Shown: one piece after another, positions 15,154 through 24,716 of the stretch
How the letters are laid out: every line of letters begins with the position of its first letter
Numbering within the stretch: position 1 is the first letter of the stretch
Source of the DNA: Silanimonas sp021297925
Lineage (GTDB): Bacteria > Pseudomonadota > Gammaproteobacteria > Xanthomonadales > Xanthomonadaceae
Assembly: GCA_027532825.1 (NCBI GenBank)
Contig: JAPZTL010000038.1
Location: 1-33,751, forward strand
Direction: 5' to 3'
DNA: 33,751 nucleotides
Position numbers and translations under genes: made by a program
Notes under the pieces: model-generated
Seen by the model: only the letters and a program-made list of their open reading frames with translations
The model's database searches: none
Told to the model about the DNA's origin: nothing

Positions 15154-16917
15154 GTGAAAGAACACCTCCGCGAACTGCTCGCCCAGGCCCTGCTCGACCT
15201 GCGTCGCCACGGCCGCCTCCCGGCGGACCTCGTGCTGCCCGAGGTCGTGATCGACCGCACCAAGACGCCCGAGCACGGCGACTACGCCACCAACCTCGCG
15301 CTGCTGCTGGCCAAGCCGGCCAGCCTGAAGCCCCGCGACCTCGCGCAGGCGCTGGTCGACAGCCTGCCGAAGTCCCACCACGTGGCCAAGGTCGACATCG
15401 CGGGGCCGGGGTTCCTGAACTTCCACATCGCGCAAGCCTGCCGCCTGGCGACAATCCGCCGCGTTTTCGAGCGCGGCGAGGCCTACGGTCGGGGCGAACC
15501 CGGCTCGAAGGACAAGGTCACCGTCGAGTTCGTCTCCGCCAACCCGAACGGCCCGCTGCACGTCGGCCACGGCCGAGGCGCGGCCTACGGCGCGACCGTC
15601 GCGAACCTGCTCGAGGCCGCCGGCCACGAGGTCCAGCGCGAGTACTACGTCAACGACGCGGGGCGCCAGATGGACATCCTCGCGGTGTCGGTGTGGGTGC
15701 GCTACCACGAACTCGCCGGCGTCGCGCTGCGCTTCCCGGACAACGGCTACAAGGGCGACTACGTCGTCGAGATCGCACGCAAGCTGCGCGCCAAGGTCGG
15801 CGACGCCTACAAGCGCAGCGCCAACGAAGTCCTGGACGGCGTGCCCGCCGACGAGTCGCAGGGCGGTGACAAGGAAGCCCATGTCGACGGCCTGGTCGCC
15901 CGCGCCAAGGCGCTGCTGGGCGAGGCCGACTACCGCAAGGTGTTCGATGCCGGCCTGGCCTGGTGCCTCGCCGACATCAAGGACGACCTGAAGGGCTTCG
16001 GCGTCGTGCACGACAACTTCTTCAGCGAGCGTTCGCTGATGACCGACGGCTACGTCCAGCGCGCGATCGACACGCTGCGGGCGAACGGGCACCTCTACGA
16101 GCAGGACGGCGCGCTGTGGTTCCGCGCCACGACCTTCGGCGACGACAAGGACCGGGTGGTCACGCGCGAGAACGGCGTGACCACCTATTTCGCGTCCGAC
16201 CTCGGCTACCTGCTGAGCAAGTTCGAGCGCGGCTTCGACCGCGCGCTCTACATCTTCGGCGCCGACCACCACGGCTACATCGCCCGCCTGAAGGCCGCGG
16301 CGCAGGGCCTCGGCCTCGACCCGGCGAAGATCGACATCGAGCTCGTGCAGTTCGCCATCCTGTTCCGCGGCGGCGAGCGCGTGCAGATGTCGACCCGCGC
16401 CGGCAGCTTCGTGACCCTGCGCGAGCTGCGCGAGGAAGTGGGCACCGACGCCGCGCGCTTCTTCTACGTGATGCGCGGCAACGACCAGCACCTCGACTTC
16501 GACCTCGACCTCGCCAAGAGCCGGTCGAACGAGAACCCGGTCTATTACATCCAGTACGCCCACGCCCGCATCGCCTCGATCTTCCGGCAACTCGGCGACA
16601 AGGGACTCACCTTCAACCGCACCGCCGCGGAGTCCGCGCGCGGCCGCCTCGTCGAACCGCAGGAGCAGGCGCTGGTCACCGAACTGATGCGCTTCCCGGA
16701 GGTGGTGCAGGCCGCGGCCGCGCACCGCGGGCCGCAGATCCTCGCGACCTGGCTGCGCGACCTCGCGGCCGGCTTCCATGCCTTCTACAACGCCCAGCCG
16801 ATCCTGTCGGCCGAGGAAGAGCTGCGCCATGCGCGCCTCGGCCTCGCCGCGGCGACCCGCCAGGTGCTGGCCAACGGCCTTAGCCTGCTGGGCGTCTCGG
16901 CCCCGGAGAGCATGTGA
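15154..16917 (+). CDS. argS: Arginine--tRNA ligase
   Basis: Class I aminoacyl-tRNA synthetase charging tRNA-Arg; 587 residues, close to the usual length of about 580. An N-terminal Arg-specific domain is followed by the signature FVSANPNGPLHVGHGRGA, containing the HIGH equivalent HVGH. The usual KMSKS position reads MSTRAG, which is normal in many bacterial ArgRS. The C-terminal anticodon-binding domain includes PVYYIQYAHARI. I start at the GTG at 15154 (VKEHLRELLAQAL). The Shine-Dalgarno is weak; an ORF extension to 15043 lacks family-like sequence. The stop overlaps the next gene as TGATG. Confidence 0.96.
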   Translation: MKEHLRELLAQALLDLRRHGRLPADLVLPEVVIDRTKTPEHGDYATNLALLLAKPASLKPRDLAQALVDSLPKSHHVAKVDIAGPGFLNFHIAQACRLATIRRVFERGEAYGRGEPGSKDKVTVEFVSANPNGPLHVGHGRGAAYGATVANLLEAAGHEVQREYYVNDAGRQMDILAVSVWVRYHELAGVALRFPDNGYKGDYVVEIARKLRAKVGDAYKRSANEVLDGVPADESQGGDKEAHVDGLVARAKALLGEADYRKVFDAGLAWCLADIKDDLKGFGVVHDNFFSERSLMTDGYVQRAIDTLRANGHLYEQDGALWFRATTFGDDKDRVVTRENGVTTYFASDLGYLLSKFERGFDRALYIFGADHHGYIARLKAAAQGLGLDPAKIDIELVQFAILFRGGERVQMSTRAGSFVTLRELREEVGTDAARFFYVMRGNDQHLDFDLDLAKSRSNENPVYYIQYAHARIASIFRQLGDKGLTFNRTAAESARGRLVEPQEQALVTELMRFPEVVQAAAAHRGPQILATWLRDLAAGFHAFYNAQPILSAEEELRHARLGLAAATRQVLANGLSLLGVSAPESM

Positions 16918-17525
16918 TGGCGGCGAAGCGCGGCAAGTCGCAGGCGAGGCGTGGCGGCGGCATGAAGTATGGCGTCGTGCTGGTGGTGGGCCTGCTGCTC
17001 GGGCTCGGCATGGCGGCGGCCTGGATGGTCTACGGCGATCGCGACCAGCTCGACGCGCTGCTGCCGAAGCCGGACCCGGACGCACAGGCCCCGGCCGCGG
17101 ACCGCGACCGCGAGCCGGTGGCGCAGGAGCCGGCCAAGCCGGAAGCGGGCAAGCCCAGCTACGACTTCTACACCGTGCTGCCCGAGAAGCAGGTGGAACT
17201 GCCGGCGAATGCCGAGCCGGCCGTCGGTACGGCGACCGCGCCTGCGCCCGCGACCGCGACGCCCCCGGTTGCATCGACGGCGACGCCCGCCGCCTCGACC
17301 GGCGGCGGCCAGCTGCAGGCCGGGGCGTTCAGCGCTGCCGCCGACGCCGAGGCGCTGCGCGCCAAGCTCGCGCTTTTGGGCCAGACGGCACGGATCGAGA
17401 CCGTGGAGAGCGGCGGCCGCACGCTGCACCGCGTCCGCCTCGGGCCCTACGGCACCGCCGCCGAGCGGGAGGCTGCCCAGCGGGCGCTGGCCGAGTCGGG
17501 CATCAGCGCGACGACGGTGCGCTGA
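16917..17525 (+). CDS. SPOR-domain inner-membrane protein
   Basis: A 202-residue protein with a basic cytoplasmic start, one membrane helix (about 17-38, YGVVLVVGLLLGLGMAAAWMV), a long Pro/Ala-rich periplasmic linker, and a C-terminal SPOR domain (about 130-202: LQAGAFSAAADAEALRAKL, HRVRLGPYG). SPOR domains bind glycan strands stripped of stem peptides and concentrate proteins at division septa. The arrangement is FtsN-like, and FtsN-type genes commonly follow argS in proteobacteria. Whether it is the essential FtsN is not certain. The ATG at 16917 shares its A with the argS TGA stop, implying coupling. Confidence 0.88.
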   Translation: MAAKRGKSQARRGGGMKYGVVLVVGLLLGLGMAAAWMVYGDRDQLDALLPKPDPDAQAPAADRDREPVAQEPAKPEAGKPSYDFYTVLPEKQVELPANAEPAVGTATAPAPATATPPVASTATPAASTGGGQLQAGAFSAAADAEALRAKLALLGQTARIETVESGGRTLHRVRLGPYGTAAEREAAQRALAESGISATTVR

Positions 17526-17529
17526 GGCT

Positions 17530-18381
17530 TCAGCGCTTGAGCCGGATCAGGGCCGAGGTGTCGAGGTCACCGTCGCCGCGGGCTTCGAGCTCGCTGTAGT
17601 CGGCCAAGGCCCGGTCGATCACCGGGTGCTGGATTCCGGCAGCATCGGCCATGGCCTGCACGATACGCAGGTCTTTCGCCATGTGCGCGCACTTGAAGCC
17701 GGGCTTGAACTCGTCGCGGAGCATTGTCGCACCGCGCTTTTCGAGAAACCAGTTGCTCGCCGCACCGGCCATCAGGGTCGGCAGCAGGCGCTCGGCGTCG
17801 AGACCCAGCTTCTCCGCGAAGGCCAGGCCTTCGCAGACCGCCTCATTGATGCCGGCCACCAGGATCTGGTTCACCGCCTTGGTGGCCTGGCCGGCGCCCG
17901 TCGGGCCCATCAGGGCGATGCGCGCGCCGTAGGCGGTGAGCACCGGGCGGGCGCGCTCGAGCGTGGCCTCGTCGCCGCCGACCATGATCGAAAGCTTGCC
18001 GTTCTTCGCGCCCTCGACGCCGCCCGAAACCGGCGCATCGAGGAAGGCGATGCCGCGCGCCGCCAGGCGCTTCGCCGCCTCGCGAGCGGTCTCGACGGCG
18101 ACGGTGCTGTGGTCGATGACGATCGCACCGGGCGCGAGCACCGCGGTGAGGCTGTCGACGTTCTCGAGCACGTCGGCGTCGGCGGAGACACAGAGCGCGA
18201 CCACGTCGCAGCTCGCGTAGTCGGCGAAGACCGTCGCCGCCGCGATACCGGCGCGGGCGTCGGCGAAGGCCTGCGCCTTCGCGGCCGTGCGGTTGCCCAC
18301 GACGGCCAACAGGCCGCGGTCGGCGAGATGGCCCGCCATCGAATGCCCCATGGCCCCGAGGCCGATGAATCCCGCGCGCAT
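17530..18381 (-). CDS. NAD(P)-dependent beta-hydroxyacid dehydrogenase (3-hydroxyisobutyrate dehydrogenase family)
   Basis: A 283-residue cytoplasmic oxidoreductase. The N-terminal Rossmann motif GFIGLGAMGHSMAGHL binds the cofactor. The signature DAPVSGGVEGAKNGKLSIMV holds the substrate-binding residues, and GQATKAVNQILVAG carries the catalytic lysine. This family includes 3-hydroxyisobutyrate, tartronate semialdehyde and glyoxylate/succinic-semialdehyde reductases, and the sequence alone does not fix the substrate. No valine-degradation genes are nearby, so the role is open. It is convergent with the SPOR gene, four bases apart, and divergent from the sterol-desaturase gene. Confidence 0.9.
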   Translation of the reverse strand: MRAGFIGLGAMGHSMAGHLADRGLLAVVGNRTAAKAQAFADARAGIAAATVFADYASCDVVALCVSADADVLENVDSLTAVLAPGAIVIDHSTVAVETAREAAKRLAARGIAFLDAPVSGGVEGAKNGKLSIMVGGDEATLERARPVLTAYGARIALMGPTGAGQATKAVNQILVAGINEAVCEGLAFAEKLGLDAERLLPTLMAGAASNWFLEKRGATMLRDEFKPGFKCAHMAKDLRIVQAMADAAGIQHPVIDRALADYSELEARGDGDLDTSALIRLKR

Positions 18382-18452
18382 GCCCGTTTCCGCTCCGTAC
18401 CAGTGAAAGACGCCAGTGTCCCACAGCGCCCCTCAGCCCTGACCTTCGGCGC

Positions 18453-18481
18453 TTGCCGTGGTGGAGGGCCCATCATAGAAG
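18453..18481 (+). promoter_or_regulatory. Candidate promoter of the sterol-desaturase-family gene
   Basis: TTGCCG (18453-18458), a 17-base spacer and TAGAAG (18476-18481). The start codon is 33 bases past the -10, with AAGGAG between (18500-18505). Confidence 0.4.
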
Positions 18482-18513
18482 CGTGCCATCGCCGCGATGA
18501 AGGAGCCCGACCC

Positions 18514-19446
18514 ATGAGCGACGCCCCCCGCCTTCACCCCGCGCAGCGTTGGATCGAACGCCTCACCCATCCGATCCTGCTGGTCGGAGCCCTCCTGCTC
18601 TGGTCAACCATGGGCCGGAGCCCCGACGCGGTACTGGTCGCCTTGGTGGTCGCCTTCGCCATACTGATGCTGCTTGAGAAGCTCGTGCCGGCGATGCCGA
18701 ATTGGCGCCTGAGTGCCGTCCAGCGCCTGCAGCTCAGCGGCCTCTACCTGATGAGCTTCGTGCTGTTCGGCGTGCTCACGCAGGTGCATGAGACGCTGCT
18801 CGTCGCACCACTGGCGTCCACCCGCGAAGCGCTAGGCCTCGGCTGGCCCTCCTCGCTGCCGATCCTCGCCCAGGTATTGCTGCTCTTCTTCGCCAGCGAC
18901 TTCCTCTATTACTGGGTGCACCGCGCGATCCATCGCTGGGGCTGGCTGTGGAAGGCCAGCGGCCATGGTTTCCACCACGCCTTCCAGAACCTGCACGCCC
19001 TGAACGTCGGCACCAACCATCCGTTCGAGGCCGTGCTGATCACTCTGCCGATGGTGCTGGTGGCAACGCTTTTCGGTGCCGGAGCGGAGGCGGTGGGTGG
19101 AGCCACCGTGCTGATCGTCGTGAACACCGCCGCGGCGCACGCCAACGTGCGGATGGAAACGCCGGGGCTGCGCTGGCTGGTGACGTCCGCCAACCAGCAC
19201 CGCCGCCACCACTCGAGCCACTTCGAGACAAGCAACACCAACTTCGCCTGCAACGCGATCCTCTGGGACCACCTGTTCGGCACCTATTCGCAGGGCGAGG
19301 TCGCGCAGACCGGCATCGGGCCGGGCGAGCCGACGCTGGCCCAGAAGTTCCTGCTGCCCTTCCGCGAACCCGAATTCGCCGACACCGCCGTGAGCCGCGC
19401 GCGCAAACCGCGGAGCGACTACTCCAGCGGCTCTTCGGAGAGGTAG
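18514..19446 (+). CDS. Sterol desaturase / fatty acid hydroxylase family membrane protein
   Basis: A 310-residue inner-membrane protein with several hydrophobic segments (about 20-40, 44-62, 75-95, 118-135) and the histidine clusters of the di-iron hydroxylase superfamily: HRAIH (HX3H), HGFHH and HRRHH. Such enzymes hydroxylate or desaturate lipid acyl chains, sterols or carotenoids using O2. The bacterial substrate cannot be told from sequence. The ATG at 18514 has AAGGAG eight bases upstream. The longer frame back to 16969 only crosses other genes. Its last 28 bases overlap the convergent end of speA. Confidence 0.88.
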   Translation: MSDAPRLHPAQRWIERLTHPILLVGALLLWSTMGRSPDAVLVALVVAFAILMLLEKLVPAMPNWRLSAVQRLQLSGLYLMSFVLFGVLTQVHETLLVAPLASTREALGLGWPSSLPILAQVLLLFFASDFLYYWVHRAIHRWGWLWKASGHGFHHAFQNLHALNVGTNHPFEAVLITLPMVLVATLFGAGAEAVGGATVLIVVNTAAAHANVRMETPGLRWLVTSANQHRRHHSSHFETSNTNFACNAILWDHLFGTYSQGEVAQTGIGPGEPTLAQKFLLPFREPEFADTAVSRARKPRSDYSSGSSER

Positions 19447-21335
19447 GTGTAGCCGGTCAGCCCGGTCTCGAGCGCCGCGAGGAACTCGGCCGCCGTCGCC
19501 TCCGGCAGGTTCGCGGCCTCGACGTTGGCGCGGTAGCGCGCGCGCAGGTCGGCGAGCTTGTAGCCGACGTAGTCGAGCATCACGTCGGTGGTGTCGCCGC
19601 GACGCTGGGTGTCGAGCAGGTAGCCACCGGCGCCGTCGAGGTGCACGGCCACGGTGTCGGTGTCACCGAACAGGTTGTGGATGTCGCCGAGCGTCTCCTG
19701 GTAGGCCCCGACCATCGCGATGGCCAGCAGGTAGGACTCACCGGGCTTCAATGCATGCAGCGGCAAGGAGGCATCCAGCGCCTCGCTCTCGACATAAGTA
19801 TCGATGCGGCCGTCGGAATCGCAGGTGAGGTCGGCGATCACGCCGCGACGCGTCGGCTCCTCGTCGAGGCGCTCCACCGGCACGATCGGGAACACCTGCT
19901 CGATGGCCCAGACGTCCGGGATCGACTCGAACACCGAGAAGTTGACGAAGTACTTGTCGACGAGGCGCTCGTTGAGTTCGTCGAGCACCGGGCGGTGGCT
20001 CTTCTCCTCGGCCGACAGGCGCTGCCGCACCGCGTGGGCGATGGCGTAGAACAGGTCGTCGAGTTGGGCGCGCTGCTCGACGCCGAGCTGGCCCAGCGCG
20101 AACAGCGTCTGGCCCTCGGCGAGATGGTGCTGGGCCTCGTGGAAGAGTTCGACCGGCGGGCGCACGTCGAGCTCGGCCTGCACTTCGCGCAGGTGGCGGA
20201 TCACCGAAGGCTCGCCGGGCTGCGACGGGCCGACGCGGCCTTCCGGTGCGCGCTCCACTTCCGAGACGTTCACCACCATCACCGCGTGGTGGGCGGTCAT
20301 CGCGCGACCGGCTTCGGTGATCAGGCGCGGCTGCGGCAGCCCATGCTCGGCGCAGGCTTCTGCCAGCGGCTGCAGCAGGGTGTAGGCGTACTGGTCGAGG
20401 CCGTAGTTGATCGAGCAGAAGGATCGCGAACGCGTGCCTTCGTAGTCGACGCCGAGGCCGCCGCCGGAATCCATCAGGCGGATCGGGCAGCCGCGCTTCG
20501 ACAGTTCGACGAAGTAGTTCACCGCCTCGCGCATGCCACTGGCGATGTCGCGCACGTTGCTGATCTGCGAACCCATGTGGAAGTGGAGCATCGCGACGCT
20601 CTCGCCGAGGCCCGCGGCCTGCAGCTTGTCGACGGCGTCCAGCACCTGGCGCGGCGAGAGGCCGAACTTGGCCTTGTCGCCGCCGCTGTTCTGCCACTTG
20701 CCGGCACCGAGCGAGGCGAGGCGCAAGCGGATGCCGACCACCGGCGTGATGCCGAGCGCGCGCGACTCCTCGATGATCAGCCCGACTTCCGACGGCTTCT
20801 CGATGACGAGGATGGTGTCGAGGCCGAGCTTGCGGCTCATCAGCGCGAGGCGGATGAACTCGCGGTCCTTGTAGCCGTTGCACACCACGACGCTGCCTCG
20901 CTGCGCCAGCGCCAGCACGGCCATCAGCTCCGGCTTGCTGCCGGCCTCGAGGCCGAAGTCGGCGGTGTACGGGGCCTCGCCAACCGGCGCGCCAACCCGC
21001 GCCAGCTCGCCAGCCACGCCGGCGTGCTGGTTCACCTTGATCGGATAGACCGCCGTGTAGCCGCCGCGGTAGTCGAGCTCGCGCATGGCTTGCGCGAAGG
21101 CCTGCTGCAGCTTGCCGAGGCGATGGCCGAGCACGTCCGAGAAGCGCACGAGCAGCGGCAGCTTGTGGCCCATGCCCCGGGCCCGCTCCACGACGTCGGA
21201 CAGCGCGATCGCCGGACCCTCGTCGCCGTTCGGGCGCGCCACCAGTCGGCCGCGGCCGTCGATGTCGAAATACCCGTCCGACCAGTACGGCACGGAATAG
21301 GTGTGGCGGGCGCGGTCGAGCGTCCAGGCGGTCAT
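19419..21335 (-). CDS. speA: Biosynthetic arginine decarboxylase
   Basis: PLP enzyme turning arginine into agmatine, the first step of the arginine route to putrescine and spermidine. The 638-residue length matches SpeA (about 630-660). It has the PLP-lysine motif AVYPIKVNQ, GLEAGSKPEL, the phosphate-binding DSGGGLGVDYEGT, and the C-terminal active-site segment LTCDSDGRID. I start at the ATG at 21335 (MTAWTLDRARHTYSVPYWSD); the upstream extension to 21422 is non-homologous. It is divergent from speE, and its 3' end overlaps that of the sterol-desaturase-family gene. Confidence 0.96.
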   Translation of the reverse strand: MTAWTLDRARHTYSVPYWSDGYFDIDGRGRLVARPNGDEGPAIALSDVVERARGMGHKLPLLVRFSDVLGHRLGKLQQAFAQAMRELDYRGGYTAVYPIKVNQHAGVAGELARVGAPVGEAPYTADFGLEAGSKPELMAVLALAQRGSVVVCNGYKDREFIRLALMSRKLGLDTILVIEKPSEVGLIIEESRALGITPVVGIRLRLASLGAGKWQNSGGDKAKFGLSPRQVLDAVDKLQAAGLGESVAMLHFHMGSQISNVRDIASGMREAVNYFVELSKRGCPIRLMDSGGGLGVDYEGTRSRSFCSINYGLDQYAYTLLQPLAEACAEHGLPQPRLITEAGRAMTAHHAVMVVNVSEVERAPEGRVGPSQPGEPSVIRHLREVQAELDVRPPVELFHEAQHHLAEGQTLFALGQLGVEQRAQLDDLFYAIAHAVRQRLSAEEKSHRPVLDELNERLVDKYFVNFSVFESIPDVWAIEQVFPIVPVERLDEEPTRRGVIADLTCDSDGRIDTYVESEALDASLPLHALKPGESYLLAIAMVGAYQETLGDIHNLFGDTDTVAVHLDGAGGYLLDTQRRGDTTDVMLDYVGYKLADLRARYRANVEAANLPEATAAEFLAALETGLTGYTYLSEEPLE

Positions 21336-21481
21336 GGGCTGGGGGCCAGGTGGATACAAAGGGCGCGTAGTGTACGACCGGGGGGTGAACAGGGGGACGA
21401 TGGCCGCGGCCGCGCCGGACAAACGGGGGTAGACTGCGCGCCCTCCGGGCGGGTCCGCGCGCTTGAGCGGCGGCGATCAGG

Positions 21482-21520
21482 GCTCGCGCCCCACCCTAGA
21501 GCCAAGCTCGCGCCCCACCC
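21482..21520. repeat. 15-base direct repeat in the speA–speE intergenic region
   Basis: GCTCGCGCCCCACCC occurs exactly at 21482-21496 and 21506-21520, with a period of 24 bases, 35 bases before the speE start. It could be a tandem regulator site or a small duplication. No convincing -35/-10 pair for speE or speA was found in the 219-base gap. Confidence 0.5.
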
Positions 21521-21554
21521 ACCGGCTTCGACTACGAACCTTCGGAGAACCCTG

Positions 21555-22415
21555 ATGACGTCCTCTTCCTCGACTTGGCTCCACGAGACCTTCGACCACA
21601 CCGGCTCGGCCTTCGGCCTGCGCGTGACGGCGAAGCTGGACGAGGTGCAGTCGCCGTTCCAGAAGATCGAGATCTACGACAGCACCGACTGGGGCAAGGT
21701 CATGCTGATCGACGGCGCGATGATGGTCACCACGCGCGACAATTTCTTCTACCACGAGATGATGGCGCACGCGCCGCTGTTCACGCATGCCAACCCGGAG
21801 AACGTCGTCATCATCGGCGGCGGCGACTGCGGCACGCTGCGCGAAGTGCTCAAGCACCCGGGCGTGAAGACCGCCGTGCAGTGCGACATCGACGAGCAGG
21901 TCACGGTGATGGCCCGCAAGTACTTCCCGGAGCTGTGCGAGAGCAACGACGACCCGCGCGCGACGGTGATGTTCGACGACGGCATCGCCTACATGAAGAA
22001 CGCCGCCCCGGAGAGCATCGACGTGGTGATCGTCGACTCGACCGACCCGGTGGGCCCGGCCGAAGGCCTGTTCAACCGCGCCTTCTACGAAGACTGCCTG
22101 CGCGCGCTGAAGCCGGGCGGCCTGCTCGTGCAGCAGAGCGAGAGCCCGCTGGCACTGATGCACCTGATCCTCGACATGCGCGCCGCGATGCGCGACGCCG
22201 GCTTCCAGGATTTCCGCGTGCTGCCCTTCCCGCAGCCCTGCTACCCCACGGGCTACTGGAGCTGCCTGATCGCGTCGAAGGAACCGCGTGATCTCACGCA
22301 GTTCCGAATGAAGGACGCCGCCGCGCGCCCGTTCGAGACGCAGTACTACAGCGCCGCCATCCACCAGGCCGCGCTCGCCCTGCCGCCCTTCGTCGAGAAG
22401 GCGCTGGCGAAGTAA
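21555..22415 (+). CDS. speE: Polyamine aminopropyltransferase (spermidine synthase)
   Basis: Transfers the aminopropyl group of decarboxylated S-adenosylmethionine to putrescine, giving spermidine. The 286-residue protein has the family signature VVIIGGGDCGTLREVLKH, the acidic VQCDIDEQV, and the active-site DSTDPVGPAEGLF. The ATG at 21555 is preceded by CGGAGAA at a suitable distance. The divergent arrangement with speA suggests joint control. The agmatine-to-putrescine enzymes and SAM decarboxylase are not in the window. A hairpin separates its end from the convergent glnK. Confidence 0.96.
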   Translation: MTSSSSTWLHETFDHTGSAFGLRVTAKLDEVQSPFQKIEIYDSTDWGKVMLIDGAMMVTTRDNFFYHEMMAHAPLFTHANPENVVIIGGGDCGTLREVLKHPGVKTAVQCDIDEQVTVMARKYFPELCESNDDPRATVMFDDGIAYMKNAAPESIDVVIVDSTDPVGPAEGLFNRAFYEDCLRALKPGGLLVQQSESPLALMHLILDMRAAMRDAGFQDFRVLPFPQPCYPTGYWSCLIASKEPRDLTQFRMKDAAARPFETQYYSAAIHQAALALPPFVEKALAK

Positions 22416-22446
22416 CCCGGCCGGCACGGGAGAGGGAAAAGAGAGA

Positions 22447-22464
22447 GGGCGCCGCGAGGCGCCC
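22447..22464. terminator. Hairpin terminator between convergent speE and glnK
   Basis: A seven-base perfect stem, GGGCGCC (22447-22453) and GGCGCCC (22458-22464), with a GCGA loop, followed by TTCTCC on the plus strand; an A/G-rich tract lies on the other side (CTCTC on the minus strand). It is positioned to serve both genes. Confidence 0.55.
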
Positions 22465-22489
22465 TTCTCCGTTGCGCCGATCCTTCGGC

Positions 22490-22828
22490 TTAGAGCGCGT
22501 CGCCGTCCAGTTCACCGGTGCGGATGCGCATCACGCGCTCCAGGTCGTAGACGAAGATCTTGCCGTCGCCGATCTTGCCGCTGTTGGCAGCGTTGGCAAT
22601 AGCTTCGACCACGCGATCGACCTGGTCGTTGGTGACCGCCACTTCCAGCTTGATCTTCGGCAGGAAGTCGACGACGTACTCAGCACCGCGGTACAGCTCG
22701 GTGTGGCCCTTCTGCCGCCCGAAGCCCTTGACCTCGGTGGCGGTGATGCCGGTGACCCCCACCTCGGACAGCGCTTCGCGCACGTCGTCCAGCTTGAAGG
22801 GCTTGATGATGGCCGTGACCATTTTCAT
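22490..22828 (-). CDS. glnK: Nitrogen regulatory protein P-II
   Basis: A 112-residue PII signalling protein that senses 2-oxoglutarate, ATP/ADP and glutamine status and plugs the AmtB channel when nitrogen is plentiful. The T-loop is intact, with Tyr51 (ELYRGAEY), the usual uridylylation site. The PII start MKMVTAIIKPFKLDDV and the C-terminal GKIFVYDLERVMRIRTGE are conserved. AAAGGA lies eight bases before the ATG. It is assigned GlnK rather than GlnB because of the adjacent amtB. Here it lies downstream of amtB, opposite to the common glnK–amtB order. Confidence 0.95.
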   Translation of the reverse strand: MKMVTAIIKPFKLDDVREALSEVGVTGITATEVKGFGRQKGHTELYRGAEYVVDFLPKIKLEVAVTNDQVDRVVEAIANAANSGKIGDGKIFVYDLERVMRIRTGELDGDAL

Positions 22829-22864
22829 CGGGATGTCCTTTCGTCAGTTCATGGCGAAGCCTAA

Positions 22865-22886
22865 GGCGCGGGGCATTCCCCGCGCC
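22865..22886 (-). terminator. GC-rich hairpin between amtB and glnK
   Basis: A nine-base perfect stem, GGCGCGGGG (22865-22873) and CCCCGCGCC (22878-22886), with a four-base loop. On the minus strand it is followed by TTAGGCTTC. It sits 10 bases after the amtB stop and about 37 bases before the glnK start. It could partially terminate, or protect amtB mRNA, and so set the AmtB:GlnK ratio. Confidence 0.5.
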
Positions 22887-22896
22887 ATGGCCGCGA

Positions 22897-24246
<1,350 letters not shown>

Positions 24247-24442
24247 CGTCGATCCCCTTGGTTTGAAGTCCCCGGGATCGAGAGGACCAGAAGCGGCTCG
24301 ATTGTCTACGTCACCGCCGCCGTGCTTTGATACTGCCCCCTGTCGCCGGGGGGTCGCCCGACCCGAGGTCGCGCCATCCTCCGACGGCGCGCCACCCGCC
24401 CCGCCGGCCATCCTGATCGTCGACCGCCCACGGAACGCCGCC

Positions 24443-24706
24443 ATGATCGACCTGAAGGCCCTCGACGACCTCGCCCGCCGCCTCGCCGAATCGCTGCCGC
24501 CCGGCTTGGGCCACGCCCGCGCCGACCTCGAGACGCATCTCCGCGCCACGCTGCAGGCCGGCCTCGCCAAGCTCGACCTCGTGACGCGCGAGGAGTTCGA
24601 CGTGCAGGCCGCGGTGCTCCGCCGGACCCGCGAGAAGCTGGAAGCCCTCGAGCGCCGCGTCGCGGCCCTCGAAGCCGGCGCCGGCGACACCGCTCCTCGC
24701 CACTGA
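24443..24706 (+). CDS. ubiK: UbiK family ubiquinone-synthesis accessory factor
   Basis: An 87-residue protein of the BMFP/YqiC family. It has an N-terminal amphipathic stretch (MIDLKALDDLARRLAESLPPG), the central LVTREEFDVQAAVLRRTREKL and a C-terminal coiled coil (LEALERRVAALEA). UbiK assists aerobic ubiquinone synthesis in the Ubi complex in gammaproteobacteria and can bind membranes. The length and the LVTREEFD motif fit well. The ATG at 24443 has only a weak ribosome site. comM follows after ten bases, so the two are probably cotranscribed. Confidence 0.9.
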   Translation: MIDLKALDDLARRLAESLPPGLGHARADLETHLRATLQAGLAKLDLVTREEFDVQAAVLRRTREKLEALERRVAALEAGAGDTAPRH

Positions 24707-24716
24707 GCGACCCGCC

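Noticed and set aside
16390..16405. Degenerate KMSKS in ArgRS as an anomaly
   Set aside because: MSTR-type loops replacing KMSKS are normal in many bacterial arginyl-tRNA synthetases.
13864..17274. Minus-strand open frame of 1136 residues
   Set aside because: It crosses argS and the beta-helix gene in other frames, has low-complexity Arg/Ala/Val/Gly composition and no domain. It is a GC-rich shadow.
24247..24442. Sigma54/NtrC promoter for amtB
   Set aside because: I looked for the GG-N10-GC -24/-12 pattern and NtrC-like dyads in the gap and saw none that was convincing.
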